Positions 49,290 to 61,129 of a stretch of 64,000 bases of DNA are shown here, piece by piece (position 1 is the stretch's first letter; every line of letters begins with the position of its first letter). The notes below the pieces were generated by a model. The model did not search any database. It was given only the letters and a program-made list of their open reading frames with translations, and had not been told where the DNA came from. The stretch comes from Neocallimastix lanati (nom. inval.). Its lineage: Eukaryota > Neocallimastigomycota > Neocallimastigomycetes > Neocallimastigales > Neocallimastigaceae. The stretch covers positions 62,001 through 126,000 of the forward strand of contig JACVTC010000190.1 in the NCBI GenBank assembly GCA_016946835.1, written 5' to 3'. Position numbers and translations under genes: made by a program.

Positions 49290-50105
49290 TTTGTTAGTAT
49301 GCGTTATTTCAATATGAAAATTATTTGAATTAATAATATTCTTAATTCTATTTTTTAATTTATATTCCATATATTAAATAAAGTAATTTATGATAATATT
49401 TATTTATTTTCTAAATCTGAATCACTTCGTTTATATATATTTTATCTTATAAACTATGAATTTTATTAATTTAATTGAATTTCAAAATATAATTTTTAAT
49501 TTCCAATTTTAAATTTAATATTTAAAATTTTCAAAATCTTAAAATGTTTTTTTTTTTTTTTTTTTTTTTTTTGATATAGGTTATTTTACTATTCTTAATA
49601 ATAATTTGTTTAAAATCGATTTTATTGTTAAATTTATTGATTATAGGAAATTTAAATTTTAAATTTATTTTACAATTCTTGAAAATTGGATAATTTATTT
49701 TTAATCTAAAATTATTTATTTTAATTTAAATTTATTTTATTACTAGAAATTTAATTTTACACTCCAATTGTTAATATTAAATGTGATTTGTTATATACCT
49801 ATTAATACTAAATTTGTATTCTCATTTTGTTGAAAGATAAACGTTAATTTTCTCAATGTTTATTTAATGTATAATACATCTTTTAATTTAATATTTTTGT
49901 TTTATTTTTTTTTTAATATTTATTAAATTCTAAATAATATATTTTATTAATTAATATTTCGTATTTGAAAGCATGACAATCTTTATTTAGTCTGTGAGAA
50001 GGTACTTTTATAATATTTATTTACTTTGTTTCTTTATTTACAACTTTTAGATCATTTTAGTTTTAAATTTTAATTTTAAATATTTGGAAATTTAATATTT
50101 TCAAA
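49290..50105. other. AT-rich spacer upstream of the esterase gene
   Basis: Probably contains the promoter of the esterase. A T tract of about 28 lies at 49545-49572. No gene seen. Confidence 0.4.
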
Positions 50106-50111
50106 ACTTTT

Positions 50112-50360
50112 TGTGAAGAACAAACTTAAGACAAACACTATATTAAGAAAAACAATATAACGAAGTATTTTATGTTACAAGTAATATTATAAAATATTTA
50201 TTAATAATTTTTATTATGAAGATATATATTCTTGAAAAGATATTTTTAAATTAAATTTATTTCATATTTTTATATATTATTTAATTTACTTAGAGATTAA
50301 TTATTGGTTGATATGAATTAATAATATAAATAAATGTATGTATCGATTTTTTCTCTAACA
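50112..50360 (-). mobile_element. Solo LTR-D with TSD CTTTT
   Basis: 249 bp, TGTGAAGAAC...CTCTAACA on the plus strand, related to 63297-63566. CTTTT lies on both sides (50107-50111 and 50361-50365). No PBS, polypurine tract or internal region is attached, so it arose by LTR-LTR recombination. Confidence 0.75.
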
Positions 50361-50382
50361 CTTTTTTTAATGAATGGGATAA

Positions 50383-50427
50383 TCCCTAAATGAGTATAAA
50401 GTGAAACACTTTATACTCATTTAGGGA
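50383..50427. repeat. Perfect 21-bp inverted repeat with AAA loop
   Basis: Arms 50383-50403 and 50407-50427 are exact reverse complements (TCCCTAAATG... and ...CATTTAGGGA). It lies 22 bp from the solo LTR. There is no T-run of the terminator kind, and the locus is eukaryotic, so a foldback relic or palindromic insertion is more likely than a terminator. Confidence 0.85.
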
Positions 50428-50869
50428 ATTTAATTATTATATATTAAATTTCAGCAGTTTTCTTCTTAACATGATTTTCTTGAGAGTCATTGATAATCAT
50501 GATATCTTTACTAATATATTTTATATTTTATGAAAAAGAGTTACAATCACTTTTATTTTTTTTTTTTTTTGTGTACATTTAAAGCTTAATTTTCATATTT
50601 CATTTATTTTAACAATTATTAATTATTAATTATTTTTATTATTATATATATATTTCATGGATGTGGTAATTTTATGAAGTTGCATTTGTAATGTAGCGGT
50701 AAATTTGTTGTATTTGACGCCATAAATGTTTTATATTTTTTAATACATTTTAAATAATTTTATTGAATATTAACTAATTATATTAAACTTATATTTTACA
50801 AATATTTTTATTACTTTTTCACTGTTAATTACATTTTCATAATGTTCTGTTAAATTGGAATTTTCAAAA

Positions 50870-51960
50870 TTTACAAACATTATATTATCACATTCTTTAT
50901 GCAAATATCATAAAGCGCCTAATAAATAAACTGGTAATTCTTTGTGTAATGAATCTAAAAATTTATTTTTATTTGTATCAAAACATCGTCGATATTTATG
51001 TAAGGAGAATTGATATTACCATTAAATAAGCTATAATCCATAAAAAGAACTATAAATTTTTATTGATATTTTCTAATATTGTTCAACATAATTTCAACGT
51101 CATTATAATTGAAATCATTAAGGGCAAAAAAGCACGTAGCAATATTAAACGAGTTTTTTAATTTAATATTTTGAATAGTATTCGGATAAATGATGATACT
51201 ATTCTTAATGTCTGAATTTTTTAATTCTTTCTTTTAAATTTTTTAATTTCACTTTATAGGGTTTTAACATATGTAATTTTTCCGAAGTATTTCCATTTAT
51301 GAATATCTCTACCATTCCTAGAACCTATATCAATTAAGTTTCCTTTATATTCATTAAGTATATTTTGTTTTATTCCATTATGATATTTACGCATTAAGGT
51401 ATTAGAATCTGATAAAAATATATCAATATTAATTAATTGAAAAGAAGCAAGAACTATACTATTGAAAGTATATAACCTATTAGAAGTCCATTTATCTTCC
51501 CATTCTTTCACAAATACGCCTTTATCCATATCGAATTCAATAATTAAAGAACTTTTTTTCTTTAACCAGTTGATAGTAAACAATATATTTATTGAAAGGA
51601 GTATCATTTAAAATATTTACTTGTTTACCGTAATAAGTAATACTTTTACTTTTTATCACGATTCAACTTTTTATGTTGAATATACTTTAAACAAATTTTT
51701 TAAAATTCGCTAATATCAATTTTAGATTTGACTTTTTTAATTGAATGTTGCTTAGCGTAAAAATAACGATAATCAAATCGAAGATCTACTGTATTGCTTG
51801 TTTTAATCATATAAACTCTAATATTTTCAACCATATGGCTATCAAAAAGAATGACATTTTGCATAGTATAAATGGAAGTACCATCCGTAATAATAATACC
51901 ATCATTTGACACAAAATTTTTATTTTCATTTGTTAAATGACAATATTAATGTGTCAAACA
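50870..51960 (-). pseudogene. Decayed viral/plasmid-type mRNA capping enzyme (guanylyltransferase end plus N7-methyltransferase)
   Basis: Read from high to low coordinates in changing frames. 51912-51700 gives DGIIITDGTSIY and, further on, IKTSNTVDLRFDYRYFY, matching the DGLIFT and KWK..NTIDF motifs at the end of nucleotidyltransferase domains in giant-virus capping enzymes. 51607-51254 gives MRKYHNGIKQNIL then LIDIGSRNGRDIHKWKYFG, the SAM-binding motif I of cap guanine-N7 methyltransferases (the usual GCGKGGD is GSRNGRD here). About 51180-51020 gives FNIATCFFALNDF and MLNNIRKY, the later FDxVSCQFALHY-like motif. Stops and frameshifts separate the pieces, so it is not functional. The domain order is that of NCLDV or linear-plasmid capping enzymes, not of normal fungal ones, where the two activities are separate. 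It is likely an endogenous viral or plasmid element. Confidence 0.6.
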
Positions 51961-52901
51961 TAATATCTACCAATCATATTTTACATGTAAACAAAATAAG
52001 AATAGAAAATTAAAGATAGTTCATAAAATATTATTATTCTTAATTTTTCATATAATAAATAAAAACGATATATTAATATCACTGTAAAGATATCTATATA
52101 TCTTTAATAAATTTATGTAATTCATTATTACATTAATTTATATATGAAATTTTTGCCACGATATCTTGAATAAAATTATGTAATTTACATTAATTTATGA
52201 ATTAAAACATATTTCAATAAATTTATGTAAACGAAAAATCATACATCAAATTTACGTACATGAATTAAATACTTTAAATAATTATTTCTTCTTAAATTAA
52301 TAATTGAAATTTAAAATTATAAATTAGAACTTAAATTATTTAAATTTATATTTATTAAATATGAAATTAAATATTTTAGTCACAAAAAATTCGCCAAATC
52401 TGTTATTGTTAAATTTTTATTTATTTAAATAGTATAGTTTGATATTATTAATAATTTTTTTAGTTTAATTTTAAATTAATTAAAATATTTAAATAGTTAT
52501 AATAAAAAATAGTTATAATAAAAAAAAAAAAATAGTTAATTAAAAAATTATTCTATAATTAGATTTAGTTTAAATATTTTATTATTTTATAAAATTAATT
52601 ATTATTAATATTTAAATTGAATATATGTAAATTAAATTAATATATTAGAATATAATTAAGAAAAAAATATAAATACTGTAAATTTTCTTTAATTGAAAGA
52701 ATGTAATTGTTATTTTTTATGATTTGATAGTTCATAACATAATAAGAACTATTTAATAAAAGATTTTTCATAACCAATTATTTTTAATAAAAGAATTTAT
52801 TTTATAATATAGTGTTTTGTATTATTATAATCTGTTTTGACATAAAACTCTTTATAATCACATACTTTATAAATGTACTTTTATAATTTCAATGTTTAAA
52901 A

Positions 52902-52915
52902 GATTAAGAGTCTCA
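52902..52915 (+). promoter_or_regulatory. Primer-binding site of a decayed copia element
   Basis: GATTAAGAGTCTCA followed by AAAGCTAAGT, as in the LTR-A and LTR-B leaders. The preceding LTR must end at 52901 but its start cannot be defined and its last bases no longer read CA. Confidence 0.55.
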
Positions 52916-53599
52916 TGTAAAGCTAAGTATCAAAATATATATAGCATAAAAATAAATAAAACATATACTTACTAATATATATTTTTAATAATTATTATTT
53001 ATAAAAAAAAAAAAAAAAAAAAAAAGAATAAGAAAAATGAATTTTTTTAATCTAATTCAACAAAATGCATACATATTCAAAATAAGAGAATTAATTCACA
53101 TTTTAATTTAAATAAAAAAAACGTTTACATGAGTAAGAAGTAAATACTGCTATGCTGAAATAGTCAGCAGCAGGTAAAAGAGGTCCCATTGAAAATAGTT
53201 AGTTGCAAAACAAAAATTTTATTAAAATATTAATTAAATAATAAGATTTAAAAGATAAACATAATTGGTGAATAAACATATAATTTGACGAATAGAATTT
53301 AAATAAAAAAAGGAATTAATTAAATAATAAACAAAAAGGTGAATTTAATTTGTCCTAAATAAATATATGTAAACAATGAAGAATAGTATATTATTATTTA
53401 ATCCAATAATTTACAACATAAAAATCATCGTAATCATCTCTTAACTAATTAAATGCAACACAAAAAATAAATATATAAATTTAATCATTAATCATTCAAC
53501 AAATCAAATAATAGTATTTCAATCAATTAAACTAACTAATAAAATAAAGCAAAACAATAAGTAGTCAATATCCAATAAAATTCTCTCAGACTTACTGAA

Positions 53600-53634
<35 letters not shown>

Positions 53635-53687
53635 TCAATCAATAAAAAAATATTTTTATATACAATTCAAAAAGGTTAGATAACAAT

Positions 53688-54950
53688 ATGAGTAGAAACA
53701 GAAACAACGTTCCTATAACTATTGATGTCATAGGTGAAAACACAACAAGAGGTATCACCTTCAATTACTCAGAAAATTTCAATCGTGTCATCGAATTCTA
53801 CAGAAAATTACCCAAGTTGGAGAACAAATATTTTATATCTTAGAAGGATATTGAATAGAGGAAAAAGTAAAGAATCTTAGAAAAGGGAAACTCAGGGATA
53901 ACCTAGAATACAAGTTTGTCTCCAGCCCTGTCTACAATAAGAACACATCTTTAAAGGATATAAAAAACGATTTGATGGTAAAATGGATCATTACCAATAG
54001 TCTGGGAGAGAATACAAAGAAGATAATTGAAGGTAATGGAAAGACAGCTCATCAAATATGGACTACGTTAGTTAATTCCTTCACAATGAGTCCAGAGAAA
54101 AGAAAACTTGAAATCAAAAACAAAATAAATAATATAAAATATAATGAAGAAGATGACATTAACATCTTTATTGCTAAACTCCAAAACTCAATAGATGAGC
54201 TAGAAAATATTTACTATGTGTTAAGTGACTCTGTCAAGGCCGGTATTTTAAATAGATCACTCCCTAAAATCTTAAGGTTTATAAATGTTTTCCAATATAA
54301 GAATGATTAGAAGAAACTATATAATTACGTCAAGGATGTCATCCCAGACATCATAATCTTCAACACTAGGGAGATAACCAAGATGGAAGACAATAAATTC
54401 TTCCTAGTTGAATCCCAAGCCAAGAATAGGAACAAAAATTCTAAGGTTATTAGAGGGAGAAAAAGAAGGAATGGTAAATGCTTCAACTGTAGTACTTTTT
54501 CACACTTTATACTCTTACTAATGCAGGAACAAGACCAAATTCAGATTCAAAGGGAAACCATTCAAAAAGAACTCCAGGAAGAGTTATAGTGAAAACATAC
54601 CAATTACCTCCAAGAATATTAAGAACAAACATAAGAATCAAGTAAACGCCATTGAAAAACCTCAAGATATATTTAAAGATTATAATACCGAAAATGGGAT
54701 ATTACTAAATTGTATTACAAACGTTGTCAGCAACAACCACAACTCACAAAGTCACATATCACAATGGATAATAACTCAGGTGCCTCTATATATATCACAA
54801 AATGTATTAACTTACTTACAGATATTAAAAAATTAAATGAAGAAGTTATCCTTCCAAACGGTAAGACGATTGTTGCCTCCAATTATAATTTTACCGGATA
54901 TATCGACAATTCAAAAACTTACATTAAAAAATGTTTTCTACGTTAATAGC
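53688..54950 (+). pseudogene. Decayed copia gag-protease
   Basis: ATG at 53688 opens a Gag start (MSRNRNNVPI...), shifted after the ENFNRVIEF motif. 53972-54310 carries KWIITNSLGENTKKIIEG and VKAGILNRSLPK. The zinc knuckle is broken after CFNC. The protease piece (54710-54946) reads NNSGAS where the intact element has LDSGAS, so the catalytic Asp is gone. The A tract at 53600-53632 lies in the leader. Integrase and everything downstream are missing; homology ends near 55100. Confidence 0.75.
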
Positions 54951-55157
54951 ATAAATAAAAATATAATATCATTTACCAAACTTATTTAACAACTCTATAA
55001 AATTATATTTTTCAATTACAATAACAAACCATACTCAACCATCTATAATAATTCTGGCAAAAAAATTACCAACGTCAGTTCGAACAATTCAATACAAAGA
55101 AAGCACCTTTCATTCTTTCTTATTGAAAACGTTTTACTCTTGTTTGAAGATTTATTT

Positions 55158-55951
55158 TTAAAATGTGTTTGTAAGTGGAAAATGGAAAATGTCTTCAGAT
55201 TTTTTTTCTTTGATTCTTTTTTCTTTGAGTTGAGAAAAAGCGATATGTGGAATAATTCGTTTTAAATAATTACAACATTCTTTCCAATTGTTGTTAAATT
55301 GGAATACATTGATCCATCTTAGATTTTCAGGTAAAGATCGGTTCAGCATTCCTACTTTGGTATTATCGGAGATATCAGAATCGATAATTTCTAGCTCGTC
55401 TAACATATTTTGAAATGTAGCTAGAAAAATATGTATATCTCCATTTATGTCAAATTTTAAAAGATTGACTTTATTTTTTAATATCATTTTTCAGTGTTCT
55501 TCTCGAAGAGTAAAGGATTCCTGAAGGAAGTTCCATAGCTGAAAGGCTGTTTTGTTATGACCTTTCAGAATTTCCTTAGTTTTTCTTCCAAAGATATTCG
55601 TGATGATCCATTTTACAAGGATATCATTTTTGATATCCTTTTCACTTGTGTTAGTATCATAGACAAGTGAAGAGTAAAATTTGTATATGATATAATTATC
55701 TAAATTTTCTTTTATATCTTTCTTTCTTAACTTTTTGACCTTTGGAGAACTTACATATTCATCTAAATTATTGATGGTTAGGAGGTACAAGATATTTGTT
55801 TTCCAGTTATGGAATTATCTATGTTCAACTCAGTGTCGTGATTAAAGTTTTCTAAGTGATTAAAAGAAAATCCTTTTATAGAGAAATTATTTTCGAAGAT
55901 GTCAATAATTTGATTTCTGGAGTCGTTTCTCATTCTAGGCATTTTTGTTTA
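55158..55951 (-). pseudogene. Decayed copia gag fragment, minus strand
   Basis: The start MPRMRNDSRNQIIDIF is at about 55940 on the minus strand. A frameshift falls near 55805, then YLLTINNLDEYVSSPKVKKLRKKDIKE (two overlapping matches to the intact Gag), a TGA near 55492 replacing the Gln of EEHQKM, and ENLRWINVFQFNNNW. It stops before the zinc knuckle. It faces the plus-strand 53688 remnant tail to tail. No LTR is attached. Confidence 0.75.
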
Positions 55952-56580
55952 AATTCTTTTGAAAATAATATTAATTGTTTTAATTTAATTGATATTATTG
56001 ATTTTAATGTAATTTGTTTAAATTTTTTTTTAGATAAGTATTTTCAAAGAACTTCAAGTTTATTTTGAATCCTTTTAAATTTTTTAAGTTAATTTAATTC
56101 TTAAATCTGAATAATCTAAGATATATATTTATATATTTTATTTTTAATATTAAGTAAATTTACTTAACTTATTAGTTATTAATGTAATTTATTTTATTAA
56201 TATTAATTTTTATTATTTATAGCCATCATATCAACTTCTATTAATATAAATAATAGAGATTGATATAATGGAGAAGTGACTGTTTTAAAATTTATAGTTT
56301 TATTTATTCGTGAAAGTTTAATATTTTATAATATTTAACCTATAAAATAAAATCATTTATATAATTCTATATTATTTGATTGTATCTTATAAATCATTTT
56401 AATTTATATGATTAATTTTTAATTTAAAGCTTTCCTTTTTTTTTAAATTTATTTAATTTATGTTGAATAAAATAAGTATAGTTGTATGATCATATTGTGA
56501 TTGATTTAATTTATGATTTTTTTTATTTATATATTGAAAGATATTGATTTGATAATATTGATATTATTATTTTATCGTTT

Positions 56581-56818
56581 TGTTAAAAAGTAAAAGGTTC
56601 GTTTATTCATTTTTATAGAAAATGAAAATCTAATTTCGTCTATTTTATTAAAAGGAGTTGTTGTTGAAGAGATTTATATTATAAAATATTTATAGTTATT
56701 TTATTAAGGTTACACAAATATATTATTAGTCTTATACTTGAAAATATATATATTAAAATATATCACAAAACTCCTTAATATTATATATATACAAAACTTC
56801 AATATTTATATTTTAACA
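56581..56818 (-). mobile_element. LTR-E, left copy of an inverted pair
   Basis: 238 bp, TGTTAAAAAG...TTTTAACA. A reversed polypurine tract, CTCCCCCTCAAG, abuts its right end, so it is the 3' LTR of a minus-strand element. A hairpin (AGTCTAACTTT/GAAGTTAGACT) lies right next to that tract. Confidence 0.7.
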
Positions 56819-56857
56819 CTCCCCCTCAAGTCTAACTTTCTATGAAGTTAGACTTGA

Positions 56858-57277
56858 ATTAAGAGTTGCAGCAGAAATAATTATTCCTCATTTATTAAAT
56901 GTGAGGATAATAGATGTGTATTAAATGAAAACGGAGATATCAAACTTTGCATAGATGGACATTGTGGTAGATTTGTAGGAGATCCTTGTACCATTGGAGA
57001 TGAATGTGCAAAAGGATATTGTGATGAAGAATGCATCTTTCCTAAACAACCCGAGAGGGAAACTAACACTAAACATAATCTTGAATTTTTTGGTATTCTA
57101 GGATTTTTGATTATAATTGTGTTCATTGTATTTTGTATGCTCGTTATAACTCTAATACTAAAGTTAGTAATACTAAATATTATAAACAATTTACTGGTAT
57201 TAATTAAACAAAGTATATTCGCTAAACTAAAATGCAATAATTTGATATCAAATTGTATCGTCTATACTAACGATTAA
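56858..57277 (+). CDS. 3' part of a Cys-rich single-pass membrane protein, enclosed by inverted LTRs
   Basis: Open for 139 codons with no initiating Met; an acceptor-like TTGCAG at 56866-56871 suggests a terminal exon. About 50 residues with ten Cys come first (IKCEDNRCVLN, KLCIDGHCG, DPCTIGDECAKGYC, EECIFP), then a basic/polar stretch, a membrane segment (FFGILGFLIIIVFIVFCMLVITLIL) and a ~40-aa cytosolic tail. The Cys spacing resembles the small disulphide-rich modules common in anaerobic-fungal surface proteins. Codon quality and absence of internal stops over 139 codons suggest it was recently functional. The upstream part is missing, cut by LTR-E. Function unknown. Confidence 0.55.
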   Translation: MKSCSRNNYSSFIKCEDNRCVLNENGDIKLCIDGHCGRFVGDPCTIGDECAKGYCDEECIFPKQPERETNTKHNLEFFGILGFLIIIVFIVFCMLVITLILKLVILNIINNLLVLIKQSIFAKLKCNNLISNCIVYTND

Positions 57278-57353
57278 ACTATAAAGAGTATAGATTTATA
57301 TAGTTAGATAATATTTACATTATATTCAGTGTTTAATATTAATATATTATAAT

Positions 57354-57592
57354 TGTTAAAATATAAATATTGAAGTTTTGTATATATATAATATTAAGGA
57401 GTTTTGTGATATATTTTAATATATATATTTTCAAGTATAAGACCAATAATATATTTGTGTAACCTAAATAAATAACTATAAATATTTTATAATATAAAAT
57501 TCTTCAACTATAACTCCTTTTTTAATAAAATAGACGAAATTAGATTTTCATTTTCTATAAACATAAATAAAACGAACCTTTTATTTTTAACA
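57354..57592 (+). mobile_element. LTR-E, right copy of an inverted pair
   Basis: 239 bp, TGTTAAAATATAAATATTG...TTTTTAACA; nearly the reverse complement of 56581-56818. No polypurine tract or PBS is seen on either side. Confidence 0.7.
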
Positions 57593-57727
57593 ATAATTTT
57601 AGTATAATAGTATATAATGTATATCGAATAAAATGATTTGACTGATTTACAACAAAAAGAAAATAGTTATTTAAGATAACTACAAAGATTGTTTATAAAT
57701 TGTGAATCATAGATATAGATACTTAAA

Positions 57728-57856
57728 ATGGTACTTTTTTTAGATTGCTATAATAGAAATGAGCATACTAGTATGAGATTTGTTCCAAACAATATAGATA
57801 ACCCTGATGACTTTGACATTAAAAGTTATGTTAATATTAAAAGTAATAAATGTTAT
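57728..57856 (+). pseudogene. Host gene fragment, 5' side of an LTR-B insertion
   Basis: ATG at 57728 opens 43 codons (motifs DCYNRNEHTSMRFVP and NPDDFDIKSYVN) up to the LTR at 57857. The other part appears to lie at 62031-62110 (YDDIMYDHDH, LETPWIFNCLISN, stop). The composition is protein-like; the family is not recognised. It could itself be one exon of a larger gene. Confidence 0.4.
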
Positions 57857-58381
57857 TGTGAAAAGTATAAATCTCTTTTTTTATTATATAAGAATAAAGA
57901 ATAGTATATGTACATAATTTTATACTTCTTTATGGTATTTATAGTAAATATAATATGTGGCTTTATATTACTATTGGTCACATATCTTACACTACTATAT
58001 TAATTTATATAACATTACTCCTTTAATTAGTATAACAATGAATCCTTATATTTTTTTTTTTAACATTCCCCCTCAAATCTAACTTTGAGTGAAAGCTAGA
58101 GTTGGAGAGAAATATTGCAAATTTATTACTATATAAAATAATATTTTATTTTTAATAATAATAATACAAATAACATATTATAAAGTACATGAAAAAGATT
58201 TATTTTATTTTTATTTGTAAACTAAAGAAATTATTTTTATATATTTTAGATTCTAACGTTTCCCCTTACTTTCAAATTGGATTTGAGTTATTTTTTTATT
58301 ATTACTATTATTTATTAATCTTTATTTAAATTATTATTATATCTTTTTATCTTATTTTATTATTATTATTATTATATTTTT

Positions 58382-59101
58382 TTATTTATATGAATCACTT
58401 TCTGGGAAATAATTTATTGCTTGATGATAGAAAATATTCATAGAATCATACATAGATTGAAGGTAATTTGGTATATCAGCCTTACCCTTAGCTTCTAATA
58501 ATTCAATATTTTTAATGACTTCTTCACATAATAATTCATATTTATCCTTCTTTATTTTATAAGATTGTTCATGTTCCCTTAATATTGAGGTAGCACGTCT
58601 ACATTCTTGAATGCCATTAATTTCGGTACTTAATCTTTATTTTGTTTGAGCAATTATTTATGTAGTAATATCCATTTCAGTACGAACATTATTTTAATTG
58701 TAAACAGAATCTTCGGCATCACGAATAGCTTTATCTAAGAAAGTTTTTAGCAATTCATGGAAGTTTTCCATAGCTGGTAAGTATAAATAATCAATATCTT
58801 TAGAACTTGAACTTAAAGAATAACTAACAAGATTTAATTTTTTTTTATTTTTTTTTATAAAACAACTTCATATCCTTTTAATTTTGCATCTTTAGATACA
58901 AAGGCAAATCGCTTTTGTTAGTTCATAGTAGTTTTCATACAATTAATCATCTTTTTAATATTGTCTTCGGTTGTTTGATATATTTCTTCAATCTATTAAG
59001 TATATCAATAGTTGTATCAACCTTTGGATCAACAGTTTTTTAACTGGTTAGAAAAAGCCAAACTGAGCGTTAACTTGTTCTTTAAAAGCTTGATTAAACA
59101 A
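58382..59101 (-). pseudogene. BAR-domain protein pseudogene inside the LTR-B element
   Basis: The minus strand gives, in order, TVDPKVDTTIDILNRLK, TEDNIKKMINCMKTTMN, KRFAFVSKDAKLKGYE, ENFHELLKTFLDKAIRDAED and then an open stretch CRRATSILREHEQSYKIKKDKYELLCEE (two adjoining pieces), with KGKADIPNYLQSMYDSM, ending YFPESDSYK and a stop. This is the long helical layout of a fungal BAR domain, which senses membrane curvature in endocytosis. There are at least two frameshifts and several in-frame TAA codons, some where Gln would be natural. No introns are visible, so it may be a reverse-transcribed copy. It begins about 315 bp from the left LTR. Confidence 0.6.
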
Positions 59102-59179
59102 GGTGAAAATAAATAAAAAAAAAAATTACAAAATTATAAAAATATATAATTTATAATATTGGTTTATTGTTGATTATTA

Positions 59180-59950
59180 CATTTATACTAATAAAATTTT
59201 TTTTTTATTTTATATATATATTGAATATATTAAGAGTTTTGTATATAGCTGTATTTAAATAATGTGTGTTTTTTATTATTATTATTATCTTTTTTTTTTT
59301 TTTTACTAATTATATATAATAAAATTTAATTCATTTGATAAAATACTGTATTTGTCATCATGTATTACAGGAATATCTCCATTAAATTAATTATTATTTT
59401 TATGAAATAAATATAACACTGTTTCAAAATCTACAACGCATTTGTCATTTATTTGTTAATTTAAAGTAATATCTTTTAAAAAATAATAAATTGTGAAGGA
59501 TAAACGTAACTTCTTATTTTCAATAATATTAAAACACCATTGCGAAGATTCATCGGATGAATGAGTTAATTTCATAAAAAATCTTTCTCAAAAAATCTTT
59601 TATTGGTAAATGTATTTATTGGTTATAAAATACCTCCAAATCTATTCATAGGTTTTCTGGTGTTAATGATCATATTTTTAATAGCATTTAAATTTCCTAC
59701 TTTTTTTATTATATATAAATATATATATGATTTCATTTATATTTAGATGTTAAGCATTGATTTGAAGCACCAAAATAATATATTATCAGGGTATTTTTGT
59801 GTTTTTCTAAAAACATTTTTATTAGTCATTGTTTTCATATGATGCGGTAATCACAAATCAATATTGGATTATTGGAATATTTTTTATAAGGTTGTATAAT
59901 CTTTTAAAGATTACATATATTTCTTTCATGCCATAAGATCTCAATAAAAT
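59180..59950 (-). pseudogene. Decayed gene relic of unknown family, copy 2 (homologous to 21480-22260)
   Basis: Motifs NTRKPMN, NTFTNKRFFEKDF, SSDESSQWCFNII and YKKYSNNP on the minus strand, with stops and shifts different from copy 1. It lies in the same position relative to the LTR-B leader as copy 1. The family is not recognised. 59950-61130 is otherwise featureless A/T DNA. Confidence 0.45.
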
Positions 59951-61129
59951 TTGGATATTTATTTATAATTTACATACTTTATTTTTATATATTAATTATT
60001 TAAATTGTCTCCTTTAGTATTTAATAAAAAGATTCTTTTAGTGCTTCTTTATCTTTTAATTGTTTTAATTTATGAAAGTTTTTATTTGATTCACAGTTAA
60101 CTCATTCTTTTATTTTTAAGATGTTTAAATTAAATATTATATACAGGAATACATTTTTCATTATTTTTATTCTTTTTTTTTTTTAACGAATAATTTATGA
60201 ATATATGGAGAATAATAAATAATTCAAATAATATATTTTAAATAATTTTATATAGATTATCTAAATGTAATCTTCCCTATTATTGTTATTGATATATATA
60301 AATGGGTTTTATATGAATAAATATGTCATTAAAAAAATATATTACAGGTTTCGAGATTTAACAAAAATTAGATTAATAAATTAATAAATGGTAAATTAGA
60401 TTTTTATAAATATATATATTTTTAATAATATAATTATTTTTGAAAAAATTTTAAATTGTTATTAAAATTGATGGATTGATTTAAATATTATTGATTAAAG
60501 TTTAGCAAAAATAATTAAATTTATATTATTGATTGAATTTAATTTAATTTTCATTTAATAAATCATTAATTTTATTTTTAATGGATTGACATAATTGGAC
60601 ATTTTGAAATTATTATAAATTAAAATTTGAAATGTATTAAATTAAAATATTATAATATATTAAAATTTTATTGATTATAAAATTTTTTTTTTTTTTTAAA
60701 TTAATTTCTCGGATACTTTAATTTTAATTTATTTCTTGAACCTTATTTGTTAAAATTTTAGTTTAAAACTTTAATTATTAAAATTTCTATTATTATATTT
60801 TCTGTGGATTGTTTCTAGTTTCAACGTTAATTATTTGTTAATTTTTCTTGATGGTATTTTATTGTATATTAAAAATTAAGTTAATTCATAATATATGTAT
60901 ATTATATCTTTTATATTATTTTGAATTATATGATGTCAGAACGGATTTTGTATGTAAGAATATATTATTTAATATTTAATAATTTTATTATTTTATTAAT
61001 TATATATTTATTTATATGAAAAATAAATTATGTTTATATTATATATTAATGTTAATATTAATTTTTATAAATCATTTTTATTTGTCTCTTTTTCAATTAG
61101 TTGTTAATTTTTTATTTTATATGTTTAAT

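Noticed and set aside
50383-50427. Rho-independent terminator
   Set aside because: The host is eukaryotic and there is no downstream T-run; a perfect palindrome with a 3-nt loop is better explained as a foldback relic.
56881-57237. 118-codon minus-strand frame
   Set aside because: The plus strand here encodes a Cys-rich domain plus membrane helix with natural composition; the minus frame is its shadow.
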